Shown here piece after piece: positions 1 to 9,158 of a stretch of 29,178 bases of DNA. The stretch covers positions 1-29,178 of the forward strand of contig MSJH02000726.1 of NCBI GenBank assembly GCA_001931875.2, in the 5' to 3' direction. Position 1 is the first letter of the stretch; every line of letters starts with the position of its first letter. The stretch comes from Byssochlamys sp. IMV 00236. Its lineage: Eukaryota > Ascomycota > Eurotiomycetes > Eurotiales > Thermoascaceae. The notes below the pieces were generated by a model, which had not been told where the DNA came from, did no database searches, and saw only the letters and a program-made list of their open reading frames with translations. The translations under genes were made by a program, and so were the position numbers.

Positions 1-12
1 TTTTTCCTCTTT

Positions 13-1041
13 ATGCAAATTTGGAATAATAAGAAAGGTCTATTGACAAAGATTCATCGTGGCCAACTATGCTTCGTCTTTGCTAAATGGACATGCATCA
101 CCCTTGTTGGCTTATTGTTGTCATTCTTTTTATTTTATAAAGTAGACCTCAATGCTCATGTCTTCCTGAGGGAATCACTTGCTTCTATTGAAGTAAACAA
201 AGAGCCACTTTACTGTTTTAATAATCATACAGCTATACAACAACATGCTATCATTATACCCACTGCTATAGATGAGGATACTTGCTTTGATTATGCATCC
301 TTAATTCATCCTAATGCCACTACTGCTAGTACCAACACTGTATTTCACACCTTGTTAATAGACGAACTCTTCACAAAAAGACATTTCGATACAATACAAT
401 CCTTTTTATTGACACAACCGTCATCACAGCTTACGCTGTGGATCACGAGAAAAGAACAGTTAGACTCACCACATTGGAAAGCCCTTTCTGACAAGGATAA
501 CCTCCAATACAGAATTATCTCGATCGCTGATCTAACTACTTCTTTTGACTCTATCAGTCTATCTTCAGAACTACTCCCATTACTTATTCTCTATCAACAT
601 GGTGGCGTCTGGTTCAACATGGATATCCTATTTATTCGTGATCTTGCCCCTTTACTAGATCAAGAGTGGATGTCTCAGGGAGATTGTCATGAAACAAAAT
701 CAAAGAGATTTACGGGACCCTTAATGCATTTCTCTAGACGCTCTGCTTATCTATGCGAAATGATTAAGCAAGCTTCAAGAGTGGCCGCTGCCGGGCCCTC
801 GCTTTATTCTCACGTATACGATCAATGCATCATGAATGGAGTAAAACCCTGGACAGTGCTTCCTTGGTGCTATATGGATCCTTCGGGTTGCAGCACAGGT
901 GTATCTAGATTATATAGCCTGTCAGAACTAGATAAAAGCAAGCTACTAAAGGCATTTGTATATCATTTACGCCCTTTCTGGAAAGGGTATTTCTATGACC
1001 CTGTGTATGATTACTTGACGTCTAGACAAACTGTGTACTAA
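13..1041 (+). CDS. GT32/Gb3-synthase-like glycosyltransferase, type II membrane protein
   Basis: An intronless 342-residue protein. A hydrophobic segment at about residues 25-44, after a short basic N-terminus, fits a signal anchor of a Golgi type II membrane protein. The core GGVWFNMDILFIRDL (residues 197-211) matches the DXD sugar-nucleotide-binding region of the DXD glycosyltransferase (Gly_transf_sug) family. The stretch around VLPWCYMDPSGC matches the C-terminal alpha-1,4-glycosyltransferase region of Gb3 synthase relatives. Members transfer a sugar from a nucleotide donor to glycans or lipids in the Golgi lumen; the substrate here is not predictable. The DXD position reads N-M-D, so the first aspartate is replaced by asparagine. 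The start is the first ATG and lies only 12 bases into the window, so an upstream exon cannot be excluded. Family call is good, activity uncertain. Confidence 0.8.
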   Translation: MQIWNNKKGLLTKIHRGQLCFVFAKWTCITLVGLLLSFFLFYKVDLNAHVFLRESLASIEVNKEPLYCFNNHTAIQQHAIIIPTAIDEDTCFDYASLIHPNATTASTNTVFHTLLIDELFTKRHFDTIQSFLLTQPSSQLTLWITRKEQLDSPHWKALSDKDNLQYRIISIADLTTSFDSISLSSELLPLLILYQHGGVWFNMDILFIRDLAPLLDQEWMSQGDCHETKSKRFTGPLMHFSRRSAYLCEMIKQASRVAAAGPSLYSHVYDQCIMNGVKPWTVLPWCYMDPSGCSTGVSRLYSLSELDKSKLLKAFVYHLRPFWKGYFYDPVYDYLTSRQTVY

Positions 1042-1135
1042 TATATTAAACACAAGGATAAAGCCATTTGTGTAGTTTTATTTTGTAACCCATTAATTCA
1101 TACAAATTACATTTATCTCTATTTACAGACACATT

Positions 1136-3925
1136 TTATTCCATTTGATTCAACTAATGATATTCAATGAGCAACCAGGCATTTTGCTTTCTGGTAACAT
1201 TTATATAAACTTACCAAGTCATCTACATCAAACATGTCTTCTGCATCTTCTTGAGTGCTCAGTATCATAGGTTCCGTTGAACCAGCTTCTTCATCAAAGA
1301 ACTATTTATCTAGTATTAAAAAAAGGCTTATGGTATATATACAAAAAGGCTGTACCTTCAGAGCATCATTCTTTGTAAGATGTTGAACGTCTGCATCCTT
1401 ACTCTCTTCCTGAGTTATGAGAGTAAGTTTATTCCCTTTAAGCATTTCCCAGAATTGACGACGTGGTGATGTCTTGTTGCTCAACTCACACCATCCTTTG
1501 AGTTGATTCAGTGTTGCGTTAAATGTTTTGGCCTCTTCTTCCTTTTGTTCCTTTTAGTTTTATTTGTAGTTTCTATTTTCAAAAACATACCTCAACTGCT
1601 GTATTTCTCATGACTTGAAGACACTCTATGGCCTTTTGATAATTTTGACTTCCAAATGAACGAGTGACAAGTTCAATCACAATCTTGCTTAGTTGCTCAA
1701 CAGCTAATAGACGAGGTAAGTGATCATTATTAGCTTCTTTTGACTTAACAGATACCTTTAGTAACAAGATCTATCTCCTTGTTTGATACCATTGCTTTGA
1801 AATCATCTATTGGTGTATTAATCGTAATATTCTGTACATCGCCATTAGAGTGCTGTATCTTTGTCTGCTTATTCTTTTGAACGAGCTCATCAATAGGTGT
1901 CAGTTTGAAAGAAGCTTCATCATTCGCTTGTTCGTACTTTCTCTTCTTTTCCTTTTCCTCCACTATACAAAAAAAGTATTAGCAGACTGATAAGGATAGA
2001 CTGATAAACCATGCCTTTTTTGATTTGAAAATGATCCTGTAATCTTGCTGCGGTGAACATTAATGACTCTTTGAATGCATCTGGGGTATTGTATTGAACT
2101 TGAAATTCTTTGCCCAACTCAGGTATAGCTGCATTTGGATCCAATGCACGGGCCTTGATAGCCTTATTGACTCTCCAAAAAATAGGATTGAATGTGTCAT
2201 TAGGGTCTAGGTATTTGTTTCTGTAATAATAATCATAAGTATCACTCTCCAAACATTTATCTTGGTCTATATCATTTACCCGTGTATGTCTGTCAGCTTG
2301 TTTAGATCCATTGTGTCAATCAGTTCATCTATCAGCTGGCTTCCTTTTGTATCATCACTGATATCTTTTGGAGGAGATGGGAATGTGTATGGATGAACAT
2401 CTTCTGAGAAAGGAAGCTAGAATAGTATATTTAAGTTGGTGCCTTTGATACAAATCGTCTTACCTCGACATAATGAAGTAATGAAATGTCCTTTTCAAAT
2501 AAGGGGAATAAAACACCTAATTTGGGAGCACTATCGTCTTTATAAACATAGCGTACGAGTGCCAAAGTATCTGTTTCATGTAGTGCATGAGCTAAGGCCG
2601 AGATGGCTACGGCGGACTCTTCTGAACAATAGCTGCCTGCTGATACAATATAGGGATGACCTTTCAAGTAGTATCTGCGAAACTGTATACATATATTAGT
2701 ACAAAACACATACATAAAAAGATACTAAAGATATTTACTGTGCTCGCAGGCACAAATTCAAGAATAGACAACTCCTTCTTCGTTTTCAATTTGCCATACT
2801 CTTCTTCTTCAGGTGATACTTTAACTACCTGCTTACCAAAGCGATATGCCTTTTCTAGCTCGTCCCTAGAGACAGTGATGTAATCCTCTTCCTCTGTCGT
2901 ATCAATGCCGTCTGTCTTACTTTCGCCTGTATTAGAGACCGTATAGATCTTTTCGGGAACAACGTCATAAGTTGGGCCTTGGCTCAAACTTGAATACTTT
3001 TTAGAACTAGGCATCTTGACCTCCTTCACACGAAGGTACATAAACACGCTTATGGCAAGAAAATGGTTTTTGCTAGGACTTCCAAGATAAAGATACCCTC
3101 GATAGCTAGGTGTTGGTCTAACTTCTTTGACTTGAATCTGATTTATCTCCTCATAAGTCTCGTTTATATGACATACGCGACCATCTGGTGTTTGAGATGC
3201 TAGTTTGATCCAAAAATCATAGTTCATCTCGATCTCCTTAATACACATTGGGTCCTTGTATTCATGATAATCCACACCACTATATGCTAATTTAGATGAA
3301 TCTATCAAACAATGTCTTTCTCTGCTTCCTTTCTTACTTGAATAGCATTACAATATTATTATCTCTAAGGACTGCTGCGATATCATGATAGTCTCTCCAA
3401 TCGATAGGATCTTTTGCGTTTGAGAATACTGCAATGCATTTCTCGTATTTCAATTTCTTGCAGTAAGCCAAAATCATTTGGATAGCGACAATAACAGCAT
3501 CAAGTACTATTACAATATAAGATTGTGTGTCTTTATCAAAAACACGTCATTTACCATCCACTTTTATATTCGAATCTGATACTGGTTGTATTTTTATCAA
3601 CTGTCGCAATATGCTCAAGGTTGTTTGCTGTAAAGGATAGAGTGTCGAAATGTTTTGATATTGATCTGGTGTGTCCAATTGGTCCGCACAAACGTTGTCT
3701 GTATTGAGTGTTCCTGCTAGAAGAATAGAGGTGAAATCTGTTTTTCGTCCTGACAGAATCTAAGACATAATGAATAACTATAAGAACAAGCAGAAAATTT
3801 ATAGTTACTTTGTCTTCAAGAGAAGCAGTTATACAATCTAAAGCTTTCTGAAAAGCATTTTCAGGATAATGACTCATTGATTCTGTGACATTGAGAATAT
3901 AAACTGTTGCTCTTTTTTGTGCCAT
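1136..3925 (-). CDS. ku80: Ku80 (XRCC5) subunit of the Ku DNA-end-binding heterodimer
   Basis: Ku80 pairs with Ku70 to encircle broken DNA ends in the nucleus and start non-homologous end joining. About twelve exons can be followed. The N-terminal VWA-like domain starts MAQKRATVYILNVTESM and contains DQYQNIS and VLDAVIVAIQMI. The Ku core follows, with VRPTPSYRGYLYLGSP, SRDELEKAYRFGKQVV and ALVRYVYKDDSAPKLGVLFP. A helical arm follows (DPNDTFNPIFWRVNKAI). The C-terminal PK-binding domain includes TPIDDFKAM, FWEMLKGNKLTLITQEES and the final residues FDVDDLLNQME. The last intron lies inside DDL/LNQ. A 46-base intron (donor after KAM, TACTAA branch site, TTAAG acceptor) explains an apparent frame break near 1760. 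I chose the MAQKRAT start at 3925 because an in-frame upstream ATG adds unconserved sequence. The gene is divergent from SF3a66. Exon edges are inferred by eye. Confidence 0.93.
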
Positions 3926-4369
3926 TTTGAACAAAGAAAAAGGGTCATTTTTTTTTATGCTGATTTTATATTTCTGATAAATAGTGAAAAAGTGTAACAA
4001 ATCTGCTTGGGAGTCATACCATTGAAAAAAAAAAGTCTTTCAAGAACAGTTGAATGCTAAATTACACTGTTTAGTTTCAGGATTTAGGCCACCTTGTGTG
4101 TGTGCGTATAAAAAGAAGAAAGGCTGTATGTATTACAATTTCAGAGCAGTAACATAAGCAAATATTGACAATGTAATGCGTACAGCCATTTAAAAGATAC
4201 TTATTAAGCTCAACATTAACACAGTGATAGATATATTCCTTCTGGACGCCTTTTATGTAATCATTAGACTGGAAGTTGTCACGTGATACAACTTAACATT
4301 TTATTTGTAAAATTTTACCTCTTCTTTTTCTTTTTTCTTCTCTTTTCCACATTACGCAGTACATAAAAA
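3926..4369. promoter_or_regulatory. Shared divergent promoter region of Ku80 and SF3a66
   Basis: This 444-base gap has no convincing ORF and separates two divergent start codons. It contains a perfect 8-base palindrome TCACGTGA at 4279-4286 (an E-box/bZIP-type CACGTG core) and a perfect 12-base palindrome GTAAAATTTTAC at 4307-4318. Both lie 50-90 bases upstream of the SF3a66 ATG. A pyrimidine-rich stretch (4320-4350) directly precedes that ATG. Which gene, if either, the sites control is unknown. Confidence 0.5.
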
Positions 4370-5092
4370 ATGGATTTCCAAAATCGAGTTGGTAGCAAAC
4401 ACAGAGGAGGAGGAGTAGCCAGTTATTCTGAATCCAATGTCGACCGTCGTGAAAGACTTCGTAAATTAGCCATGGAAACAATCGACATCAGCAAAGATCC
4501 TTACTTTATGAAAAACCACTTGGGTTCATATGAGTGTAAACTATGTCTAACATTACATACAAGTGAAGGCTCCTATCTTGCACACACTCAAGGAAAAAAG
4601 CATCAGACCAATTTAGCACGACGTGCAGCTAGAGAAGCAAAGGAAAATAACCTAGTACAGCCAGCCATTGGTCCTGCTAAACCTGTGATTGCACCACGCA
4701 GAAATATAATCAAAATAGGTCGACCAGGTTATCGAATTACCAAAGTACGGGATCCTGTCACTCGCCAACTTGGATTCCTTTATCAAATTCAATACCCAGA
4801 GATTGGTCAAGAAGTCAAGCCTCGTCATCGATTTATGGGAGCTTACGAACAAAAAGTAGAACCACCTAATAACGCTTACCAATACCTGGTTATAGCAGCA
4901 GAACCTTATGAATCAATTGCTTTCAAGATACAGAGTACAAAAGTAGACGAAACACCAGGAAAATTTTGGACTCATTGGGATCACGATTTGAAGCAATTTT
5001 CATTACAATTCTTTTTCAAGAGTGAAAGAAGCACCATGTTTGAAGGAATGGAAGCCACTCCTACGGCTGCACCGCCTACTGCCATGGTTTAA
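4370..5092 (+). CDS. prp11: Splicing factor 3A subunit 2 (SF3a66/Prp11)
   Basis: A 240-residue, apparently intronless protein. SF3a66 is part of the SF3a complex of the U2 snRNP and helps bind the branch-site region during prespliceosome assembly. The N-terminus MDFQNRVGSKHRGGGVAS, then SESNVDRRERLRKLAMETID and DPYFMKNHLGSYECKLCLTL, follow the animal protein almost residue by residue. A matrin-type C2H2 zinc finger uses C56, C59, H72 and H78 (YECKLC ... LAHTQGKKH). The second half (GRPGYRITKVRDP, LGFLYQIQYPEI, PRHRFMGAYEQKVEPP) is the conserved SF3a66 core that contacts other SF3a subunits. The length is near yeast Prp11 and lacks the long proline-rich tail of the human protein. AATAAA-like sequence follows the stop. 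The 290-base gap to uS11m (5093-5382) holds no gene. Confidence 0.97.
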   Translation: MDFQNRVGSKHRGGGVASYSESNVDRRERLRKLAMETIDISKDPYFMKNHLGSYECKLCLTLHTSEGSYLAHTQGKKHQTNLARRAAREAKENNLVQPAIGPAKPVIAPRRNIIKIGRPGYRITKVRDPVTRQLGFLYQIQYPEIGQEVKPRHRFMGAYEQKVEPPNNAYQYLVIAAEPYESIAFKIQSTKVDETPGKFWTHWDHDLKQFSLQFFFKSERSTMFEGMEATPTAAPPTAMV

Positions 5093-5382
5093 CAATAAAA
5101 AAAACTATTTTTCTATATACAAGTGACATCGTAGGCCCGTTTTCTTTTTTGATGTTGACATTAAAAGAAGAGGGGAAAGAATGATGCAGCTTTGTGTCTG
5201 TGTTACAGCACGAATGGTTATATCGTCCATCAATGGACATAAATGACAGTTTCAACGATATTGGTTCTAAATAATAAGAAATGTCTCTTTTTTGATGCCT
5301 TGACCCTCATATTATCTACGTACGCCCTCAAATGGATCACATTGCAATTCATGTACTTTTTTATTCTATGATAGTTTAAACA

Positions 5383-6021
5383 TTAGAGACGTCTAGCCTT
5401 CTTTGGTCTACAACCACCAAAGGGAACAGGTGTAGCATCTGTGATTCGTTTAATTTTCCAAGTTGCGCCTGTAGCTAAAGCTTTAAATGCAGCTTCTCTT
5501 CCAGGTCCAAATCCCTTCAAGATAAAGTGAACATGAGCCACCTGTAAGTTCTTTGCTTGCATCTTTTCCAAAAGCTGAAGTGATGCTTGATGCGCTGCTT
5601 CATATCCACTACGAGCAGCTTTCTTGAAGCCTGCTGATCCTCCAGAGGTTGTGATTAAAGGTAAGCCATTAGGTCGAGTCAAGGTGACAATGGTATTATT
5701 GGGAGAGGCATTAATATGAAGCTGGTGAGGAGGTCCAAAATTAAGAGCCTCGCCGAGGCCATGAAGGTCAAAGTTGAATTCTGGCTTTACTTTGTTTTTG
5801 TTTTTTTCAACAGAGTCCTGCAGAATGTTGGAAAGACCGTCTCTATTCTGGACTTTTGAATTTGACAGCACCTTCAAGATGCCCTCCATTTGTTTTGATG
5901 GCTGTCCGGCTGTTTGTGGAATGGTGTTGGATACCCATCGTGTTTGAATAAGTCTTTGTAAGCAAGGCTGTTGTGTAATTTGTTGGCAGGCCCTGGGGAT
6001 ATTGTGTTTAAGTCTCAACAT
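5383..6021 (-). CDS. Mitochondrial small-subunit ribosomal protein uS11m
   Basis: A 212-residue protein of the uS11 (bacterial S11) family, part of the platform of the mitochondrial 30S-like subunit. The N-terminal 30 residues (MLRLKHNIPRACQQITQQPC...) are rich in Arg, Gln and Ser and lack acidic residues, as in a mitochondrial targeting peptide. The S11 domain occupies the second half: HINASPNNTIVTLT, TTSGGSAGFKKAARSGYEAA, HVHFILKGFGPGREAAFKAL and the C-terminal signature DATPVPFGGCRPKKARRL. The yeast equivalent is Mrps18. A linker of about 70 residues lies between presequence and S11 core. The gene is convergent with SF3a66 and has no obvious intron. Confidence 0.93.
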   Translation of the reverse strand: MLRLKHNIPRACQQITQQPCLQRLIQTRWVSNTIPQTAGQPSKQMEGILKVLSNSKVQNRDGLSNILQDSVEKNKNKVKPEFNFDLHGLGEALNFGPPHQLHINASPNNTIVTLTRPNGLPLITTSGGSAGFKKAARSGYEAAHQASLQLLEKMQAKNLQVAHVHFILKGFGPGREAAFKALATGATWKIKRITDATPVPFGGCRPKKARRL

Positions 6022-6882
6022 TATAAATAATCCAGGGTAAAGAAAAGGATGCTTGATTTAAAAAAGCCACACAGAATGCTGTAAGACGGTAATTTATACC
6101 CCGCTATTGCGCCCTTTGTGACGTTTTTTGTACGGTTGTTTAAAGAAGACTATACTCTAAAAATAAACAATACAGAGAGACTGACAGCAATACAGTAGTA
6201 AAAAAAAGTTCACGATTGCAACTTTATAAAGTCACTCCTTTTATGGAATGTTACCCTTTGGTGTAAAGAATGGGATCATTTACTTTTGCACATGCGATAT
6301 GTTTTACTTTAGAATAGCTTATCGCCGAATTCGTAGTAGTTTACATTTTGACATGACAGTGAAAAAAGATTTCGACTCACAGAAGTTTGTGGACAGAGTA
6401 CTAATGCGTCTTTCTAAGTCAATTCCAAGCTTCGCTAATTTCATCCGCGAAGGAGTGGAAATTATTTGGTTAAGCACGGCAAAAGATCACTTGAGGAATC
6501 GGTCGTTAACACACGTCAAGTCCAATATATGATGTATAATCAATATACATACAGGCTTATTGTACTCTATCGTTTAAATTGTGAATACAGCGGCCAAGTA
6601 TCTGCCCATCATTTCGTACAAGCGATACTTTAATATAGTGCTTCTTGTAGTCTTTAGACTACTTTGGCTATGCTGACTGAGAAACAATAATTGCTAATAC
6701 AAAAGAACGTGGAGCCTGTTTAAAACTGTCTGCTAATTTTCTATCAACAGCAGAAATTTAGTTCCTTATTGGGCTACAAATGTTTTGACGAGAGTAATTT
6801 TTGAAGGGGGGAAAAACACTGCAAGTCCTTTTTTTTCTTCTTTTGCTTTTTCCTCTTGTTTTTATTATCAAAAGATCTATTG
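6022..6882. other. Intergenic region with one weak ORF
   Basis: The 861 bases between uS11m and the CBS-PB1 gene include the upstream regions of both. I see no tRNA, rRNA or recognised protein. A single 94-codon ORF at 6248-6532 is listed separately. A pyrimidine-rich stretch at about 6820-6870 precedes the CBS-PB1 start and is probably its core promoter or leader. Confidence 0.4.
6248..6532 (+). CDS. Hypothetical 94-residue ORF, weak
   Basis: I do not recognise this protein. The second half (VKKDFDSQKFVDRVLMRLSK, then FANFIREGVEIIWLSTAKDH) has a plausible amphipathic composition with mixed charges. It could be a small gene, the remnant of a larger one, or chance. No splice-site pair that extends it was convincing, and the upstream 20 residues look non-coding (Cys-, Phe- and Tyr-rich). 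There is no neighbour in the same orientation within 300 bases. Confidence 0.2.
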   Translation: MLPFGVKNGIIYFCTCDMFYFRIAYRRIRSSLHFDMTVKKDFDSQKFVDRVLMRLSKSIPSFANFIREGVEIIWLSTAKDHLRNRSLTHVKSNI

Positions 6883-9123
6883 ATGTCTAAAAGGTCAACA
6901 AAGATAAAGGCTGCTGAGGTATCAGATCCTTCAGACACAAGCAGTAGACAGAGACAAACAAAAAAAGATGAAGTAAGGACAAAAACTGTTTTAGTCTATA
7001 CGGCAAGAACTTAGATCGCCATAACCTTTAGGCACTACGAAAGAAGCTTGAGCAAGAATTCTCAAAAAAGTCCAATACTTCTACCAGAACACTCAACAAA
7101 CGTATACCAGGAACAGTTTCTGCTTTAAGACCAAACCATGCTGTGACAGTTAAAGAGAATATGCTTGTCGTAGAATCTGCACAATTTATGGCTGCAAAAC
7201 GGTGCGATTGCGTATTGGTGGTCAATGAAGACGACCAGCTTTCAGGCATATTTACTGTAAGCAAAAATAACTTTGTCAAGCTGCATAATTGCCTTTTTTA
7301 GTTAAACTTCTCAAGGAGATAGGCCAAAGACATTGCGTATAGAGTAGTAGCCGAGGGTTTAGATGCAAGGTAGGAAAGAGAAGTGTGAGACTGCAAAATG
7401 ATAAGGAAAGCCTAACATCATATGCAGAACAATAACTGTCAGTCAAATCATGACAAAGAATCCACTGTGTGTCACGTCTGATACATCAGCAACAGAGGCA
7501 CTTGATCTTATGGTACAAAGGGGATTCCGCCATTTAGTAAGCCTATATTTTATAATTTATCACCGCGATCTCGCTCATCCATACTATTTATAGCCTGTTT
7601 GTAATGAAGAAGGTGATATCTTTGGATTATTGGATATCACTAAATGTTTATATGAGGCACTTGAAAAAATGGAACGTGCATTTGGATCATCTCAAAAATT
7701 ATACGATGCATTAGAAGGGGTAGACCAGGAATGGTCTGGAGGTAACCCTGCTCAGCTAAATGAATACATGACACATTTACGTGAGAGCATGGCCTGTCCA
7801 ACGTTAGAATCTGTCCTGGATGGTACTCCTCCAGCACAAGTGAAATATAAGACAAATGTAAAAGAAATAGCAGTGTTGATGAGAGAGCTACATACAACCG
7901 CTGTTCTTGTAACAAAGAGTCACAAGCTTCAGGGTATCTTTACCTCGTAAGTTCATATTAAAAAAAAAAAAAAAAAAGAAAGATAACTAGGTCTGACATA
8001 TCCATATACAGTAAAGACATAGTACTCCGCGTTGTCGCCGCAGGATTGAATCCTGAAAACTGCACAGTGGCACGAGTGATGACACCAACTCCAGATACAG
8101 CTACACCTGAAACAACCGTCTTGGATGCCCTTAAACTTATGAACAGTAATGTGTAAACAGAGTTTGATATCATTTAAAGAAACATCTAAAACAAAAATAT
8201 TAGAGGGTCATTATCTCAACCTTCCAGTGATTGGTGATGGCACTATAGTAGGCACTGTAGATGTATTGAAGCTGACTTATGTCACGTTAAAACAAGTAAT
8301 AAGATCTTGTCATTCATGATAAATGGATTGCTGACATCATTTCTAATAGATGAACGCTATCCAGGGAAGCAATTCAGAAGGAGGACCGATGTGGTCTCGT
8401 TTTTGGGATAGTTTCAGTCCTTCCGCGGCTGATTTGGCAGAAAACGGATCACAGCTGTCAGATAACTCAAATAATAACAGCAATAATCATCTAGCTCCTC
8501 CTCCTTTCATATCACCACAGCCTTCTACATCATTAAAGACTTATTCTGATATTTTACCGAGCGAGTCTGCAAGCATGGTTAACAACAATAACGAAGCCTC
8601 TTCGTCATCACTGACAACAGCAGTACCAATAGCACAAGATGTATTCACATTCAAGTTTACTTTGGCCGAACAAAAGACACATCGCGTAGTGACAAAATTG
8701 ACATATAATGAACTTTTAGAGGCTATTCGATCTAAATTGCCTCCGAACCAAGTAGAAAATGAAAAGGAATGGCTCACATTGTCTTATTTGGATGACGAAG
8801 GAGATAAAGTGCTTATCACCTGTGACTCTGATGTATTAGATGCTGTGCGTTTGGCAATGAAAGCAGGACAAAATAAAGTCAAATTGTTCGTGCAGGATGA
8901 TAGGATAGATACCAGCAAATCAACCACATCATCATCAACAACAACAGCGACAGAAAGGATGACTACTTTTGAAGAAAAAATAGAAACTGTAAAAGAAGAA
9001 AAGACTGTGGATGAAATAAGTAAAGGCAGTAGTAGTCATATCATATTATCTGCTACAATTGTCCTCGTGGCAGCTACGGCTGCTGGTGTTTATATCTACT
9101 CAAAAGCATCCAAGCAAAGGTAG
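6883..9123 (+). CDS. Four-CBS and PB1 domain protein with C-terminal membrane anchor (Mug70-like)
   Basis: A multi-exon gene. The first exon encodes a Ser/Lys-rich N-terminus (MSKRSTKIKAAEV...). Four CBS motifs in two Bateman pairs follow: VKENMLVVESAQFMAAKRCD to IFTAKDIAYRVVAEGL; MTKNPLCVTSDTSATEALDL to GLLDITKCLYEAL; LESVLDGTPPAQVKYKTNVK to IFTSKDIVLRVVAAGL; and VMTPTPDTAPPETTVLDALK-like to LNLPVIGDGTIVGTVDVLKL. The last large exon holds a PB1 domain (FTFKFTLAEQKTHRVVTKLT to VRLAMKAGQNKVKLFVQDD) and ends in a hydrophobic helix (IILSATIVLVAATAAGVYIY) with a basic tail. CBS pairs bind adenosyl ligands and PB1 mediates heterodimerisation. Fungal proteins of this layout (S. pombe Mug70 type) have poorly known roles. 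One intron (about 7950-8010) has a long A run just after its GT. It converges with Timeless, with 35 bases between stops. Confidence 0.88.
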
Positions 9124-9158
9124 TTGTCTGTATATCCAAATAAAATCAACTTTATTAT

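Noticed and set aside
1745..1767. Apparent 1-base frameshift in Ku80 between FKAMVSNKEIDLVTK and the following helix.
   Set aside because: A 46-base intron with GTATCA donor, TACTAA branch site and TTAAG acceptor joins the parts in frame.
6541..6880. Possible tRNA or small RNA gene in the gap before the CBS-PB1 gene.
   Set aside because: No A-box/B-box pair or cloverleaf could be drawn by eye.
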